DNA from: an uncultured Verrucomicrobiota bacterium
GTDB taxonomy: Bacteria; Verrucomicrobiota; Verrucomicrobiia; Methylacidiphilales; Verrucolacustridaceae
Reading direction: 5' to 3'
DNA: 6,170 bases
Assembly (NCBI GenBank): GCA_903905395.1
Contig: CAIVGD010000015.1
Span: 1 to 6,170, forward strand
Shown here piece by piece: positions 5,401 through 6,170 of the stretch; within the stretch, counting starts at the first letter, position 1, and each line of letters starts with the position of its first letter. Both the position numbers and the translations under genes were made by a program. The notes beneath the pieces were generated by a model, which was not told where the DNA came from, searched no databases, and saw only the letters and a list, made by a program, of their open reading frames with translations.

Positions 5401-6170
5401 ATGAAAAAAAGCCCTCGCCGGTTGAAAGTTCACGCGACAGCGAGCGTCAGCCAGAAGGCAACTGGTCACTCAGTCAGCCAGGCCGGTAAAGATCGTTTCC
5501 CCATCGTTGGCATCGGGGCCTCTGCCGGGGGGCTGAAGGCGTTCGAGGAGTTTTTTTCCGCTATGCCTGCCGATTCGGGCATGGCATTTGTGCTGGTGCA
5601 ACATCTGGATCCGAATCACGAGAGTATCCTCGCCAACATCATCAGGCGCTACACACGCATGCAGGTGTTCGGGGCTAATAATGGGATGCCGGTGCAAATT
5701 AACTGCGTGTATACCATCCCGCCGAATTGCTACCCGGCGTTTCAGAACGGCGCGCTGCAGTTGATCGAGCCTATCGCCCCTCGCGGCTTCCGCCTACCGA
5801 TCGACTACTTCTTTAGCTCACTGGCGCAGGACCAGCACGAGCTGGCGATAGGCATCGTGCTTTCCGGCACCGGCAGCGACGGGACACTGGGGTTGTCCGC
5901 CATCAAGGCCGAAGGGGGCATGGTCATGGCCCAGAGTCCCGACTCGGCGGAGTTCGACGGCATGCCCAATAGCGCCATCGCCACGGACCTGATGGATTAC
6001 AAACTGCCGGCGGGTGAGATGCCCGCCAAGCTGCTGGCCTATCTCGCCAATACCTTTCACAACCGCGTTCGTCTTTCCGCCACTCCCGCGGCGGAGACCG
6101 ATCCCGACGACGCGCTAAAAAAAATCTTCGCCCTGCTGCGCTCGTTCACCGGCCACGACTTTTCCAGATA
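5401..6170 (+). CDS. CheB/CheR-type chemotaxis fusion protein, N-terminal part (runs off window)
   Basis: From ATG 5401 the frame is open to the window edge (256 codons and two bases). After a basic, Ser-rich lead of about 30 residues comes a CheB methylesterase domain (about 31-215). It has the full catalytic triad: Ser41 in GIGASAGG, His68 in LVQHLD and Asp160 in SGTGSDG. CheB removes methyl groups from glutamate side chains of chemoreceptors. The domain lacks the receiver domain found in classical CheB. It is followed after a short linker by ALKKIFALLRSFTGHDFSR (238-256), the usual beginning of the N-terminal helical domain of CheR methyltransferases. This order (CheB, CheR, then commonly coiled coil, PAS and histidine kinase parts) is that of large hybrid sensor proteins. 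The start is chosen where family similarity and a Lys-rich lead begin; the frame is also open upstream to 5068. No clear Shine-Dalgarno precedes it. Confidence 0.9.
   Translation, partial: MKKSPRRLKVHATASVSQKATGHSVSQAGKDRFPIVGIGASAGGLKAFEEFFSAMPADSGMAFVLVQHLDPNHESILANIIRRYTRMQVFGANNGMPVQINCVYTIPPNCYPAFQNGALQLIEPIAPRGFRLPIDYFFSSLAQDQHELAIGIVLSGTGSDGTLGLSAIKAEGGMVMAQSPDSAEFDGMPNSAIATDLMDYKLPAGEMPAKLLAYLANTFHNRVRLSATPAAETDPDDALKKIFALLRSFTGHDFSR

Overview
This window looks like a chromosomal segment of a Gram-negative-type bacterium with fairly high GC. The mix of a PIG-L-type deacetylase, a GtrA membrane protein, a MORN/YwqK-repeat protein and a CheB/CheR-type fusion, with mostly weak Shine-Dalgarno signals, would fit a Verrucomicrobia/Planctomycetes-like genome. 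That placement is a guess; nothing in the window fixes the taxon.

Left part (1-1740). On the minus strand a GtrA-like four-helix membrane protein is followed, with an ATGA stop/start overlap, by the first 35 codons of a second gene. That gene runs off the window and looks like a PIG-L/LmbE-family deacetylase. Divergent from them, on the plus strand, lie an unrecognised protein of about 140 residues and, overlapping its end, a secreted or lipid-anchored-looking protein built of about six MORN_2/YwqK repeats.

Middle (1741-2334). Two convergent tRNA genes, tRNA-Arg(CCG) on plus and tRNA-Asn(GTT) on minus, are followed by a spacer. The spacer contains a 12-bp perfect hairpin and a C11-(AC)6 microsatellite just upstream of the next operon.

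Core (2335-5017). This is the most interesting part: a two-gene family 2A encapsulin operon. The first gene is an SrpI-like HK97-fold shell protein (310 aa). The second, overlapping it by 8 bases, is a SufS-like cysteine desulfurase (585 aa). The desulfurase carries a roughly 180-residue proline-rich N-terminal extension that in this family directs the enzyme into the shell. By analogy with characterised family 2A systems, the shell and enzyme would form a protein compartment that takes sulfur from cysteine and stores it. The shell has no cysteine, and the cargo has only its catalytic one. The usual accessory genes (serine acetyltransferase, rhodanese) are not seen in the window.

Right part (5018-6170). 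A 383-base spacer holds a short remnant resembling the N-terminus of a small antitoxin-like protein. It is followed by the first 256 codons of a CheB/CheR-type chemotaxis fusion protein with an intact CheB catalytic triad; this gene is cut by the window edge and is probably unrelated in function to the encapsulin operon.
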